The notes beneath the pieces were generated by a model that saw only the letters and a program-made list of their open reading frames with translations, made no database searches and was not told where the DNA came from. Positions 37,974 through 38,961 of a stretch of DNA of 38,961 bases are shown here, piece after piece. The translations under genes were made by a program, and so were the position numbers. Each line of letters begins with the position of its first letter. Position 1 is the stretch's first letter. Origin of the DNA: Pseudomonadota bacterium (GTDB lineage: Bacteria; Pseudomonadota; Gammaproteobacteria; Acidiferrobacterales; Acidiferrobacteraceae); assembly GCA_021841585.1 (NCBI GenBank), contig JAKBUS010000022.1, forward strand, positions 1 through 38,961, given 5' to 3'.

Positions 37974-38961
37974 CTAGTCCCGCTGCAAGACCTGAGCGAA
38001 GAAGCCATCGGTACCGTGGCGATGGGGCCATAGGCGCAGGGCGGGACCCGCGTCCGCGGCCTCGGCCGGAAGCAAAATGCCGCGGCGGGTGAGGATCCCG
38101 TGCGCGTCGATCGGTGTGTAGTCGCCGTGTTCGGCCAGAAAGTCCGCGATCACGTCCTCGTTTTCCTCGCGCAACAGGCTGCAGGTGACGTACAGCAGGC
38201 GCCCACCGGGACGCACGAGGCGCGAGGCCTGGGCGAGGATCGCGCGCGCCTGTCCGGCCAGGTGCGCGACACGGTCATAGGCGAGCCGCCACTTGATGTC
38301 GGGGCTTCTACGCACGGTGCCGGTCCCGCTGCACGGGGCGTCGACGAGCACGCGGTCGATCTTGCCATAGAGCCGCTTCAGGCGACTGTCAGCGCCGGCC
38401 TCCAGGGTCTGGATGCGGATATTGTCGCAGCCGGCGCGCGTAGCGCGCTCGCGCAGCCGATCCAGGCGTTTTTGCGAGGTATCGAAGGCGTAGAGCATGC
38501 CGCTGTTGGCGAGCAGCGCCGAGAGATGCAGGGTCTTGCCGCCCGCGCCCGCGCAGTAGTCGACGATGCGCTCCCCGCGCCGGGGTTCGAGCAGCGGGGC
38601 GATGAGCTGGCTGCCTTCATCCTGGACCTCGAAATGGCCGGCGGCGAACTCCGGGGTGCGAAACAGGCTGGCGCGCGAGGCCCGGCGCAGGCCCCAGGGC
38701 GACAGAGGCGTGGGATCGAGCTCATGGCCGGCGCTGGCGAAGGCCTGCTGGAGCGTCGCCCGGTCGGTCTTCAGGGTATTGGCGCGGACATCGAGCGGGG
38801 CTGGCGCGAGCAGTGCCGCGGCCGCCGCCGAAAGCTCGGAGGCGGGGAGCTGCGCGGCCAGGCGCGCGGCCAGCCAGTCGGGGAGGCTTGCGCTCACCGC
38901 AAAGGGGTGGGTATCGCGATCGGCGCGCGCGGCGGCCACGAGCGCCTCGGCATGGGCGACG
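37974..38961 (-). CDS. RsmB/NOP2-family RNA cytosine-C5 methyltransferase (start beyond window)
   Basis: The reading frame stays open to the right edge, so the N-terminus is outside the window; a GTG at 38939 is not a natural start because the frame continues upstream. The visible 329 residues show the RsmB-type catalytic part: LPDWLAARLAAQLP, VQDEGSQLIAPLLEP, the SAM motif YCAGAGGKTLHLSALL, DAPCSGTGTVRRSPDIKW with the first Cys, and LLYVTCSLLREENEDVI with the catalytic Cys, ending DGFFAQVLQRD. RsmB makes m5C967 in 16S rRNA. The CAGAGG form of the SAM motif differs from the CAAPGG of Escherichia RsmB, so the exact target base is uncertain. Confidence 0.9.
   Translation of the reverse strand, partial: VAHAEALVAAARADRDTHPFAVSASLPDWLAARLAAQLPASELSAAAAALLAPAPLDVRANTLKTDRATLQQAFASAGHELDPTPLSPWGLRRASRASLFRTPEFAAGHFEVQDEGSQLIAPLLEPRRGERIVDYCAGAGGKTLHLSALLANSGMLYAFDTSQKRLDRLRERATRAGCDNIRIQTLEAGADSRLKRLYGKIDRVLVDAPCSGTGTVRRSPDIKWRLAYDRVAHLAGQARAILAQASRLVRPGGRLLYVTCSLLREENEDVIADFLAEHGDYTPIDAHGILTRRGILLPAEAADAGPALRLWPHRHGTDGFFAQVLQRD

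Overview
The window is GC-rich, densely packed chromosomal DNA of a gammaproteobacterium. This is inferred from the order smc-zipA-ligA, the order rpsP-rimM-trmD-rplS-xerD, an Escherichia-like Rep helicase, RNase AM next to YciO, an MlaA lipoprotein, and BolA with YciI. A SoxZ tail at the left edge points to sulfur (thiosulfate) oxidation. Together these suggest a chemolithotrophic, possibly acidophilic group such as Acidiferrobacter-like bacteria; that naming is inference. Nearly everything is vertically inherited housekeeping gene content. There are no insertion sequences, prophage genes, CRISPR arrays, tRNAs or rRNAs that I can see.

Layout. 1-3153: SoxZ end (+), then on the minus strand a degenerate-GGDEF/EAL protein, an FGGY sugar kinase and QueF. 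3208-9830 (+): smc, zipA, ligA. 9903-12195 (-): a parvulin lipoprotein, BolA, YciI and an unknown helical protein. 12216-18503 (+): a tight run of RNase AM, YciO, a site-2 protease, trpS, scpA, scpB, rluB and an endonuclease III-like glycosylase, mostly joined by stop/start overlaps. 18569-22123 (+): mlaA, the rpsP-rimM-trmD-rplS operon and xerD. 22130-25363: an unknown membrane protein (-), a patatin-like phospholipase (+) and a second GGDEF/EAL paralogue (-). 25681-31508 (-): rep, a 478-base repeat-containing gap, and an otsB-mscS-otsA osmoadaptation operon (transcribed in that order). 31742-34454 (+): dacB (PBP4) and citrate synthase. 34579-35706 (-): a divergent DAHP synthase. 35987-37867 (+): a cold-shock protein, a DedA protein and an AbrB/PIN toxin-antitoxin pair. 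37974 to the edge (-): an RsmB-type rRNA methyltransferase.

How the genes work together. Chromosome segregation and division are well represented: SMC and its partners ScpA/ScpB (12 kb apart, same strand), ZipA, LigA, XerD, Rep. Translation is the second theme: S16, L19, RimM, TrmD, RluB, RsmB, TrpS, YciO, QueF and RNase AM. Envelope and osmotic functions (MlaA, PBP4, patatin, DedA, trehalose synthesis with a mechanosensitive channel) make up the third.

The points most worth a second look are a TrpS with a Thermotoga-like four-cysteine iron-sulfur motif, the mechanosensitive channel embedded in the trehalose operon, an eight-copy 15-bp repeat encoding the ScpB tail, a ZipA with an extra domain, a DAHP synthase with altered active-site motifs, and an operator-like palindrome over the toxin-antitoxin promoter. 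I saw no wholly new multi-gene system; the best-supported novelty lies in these variants of known genes.
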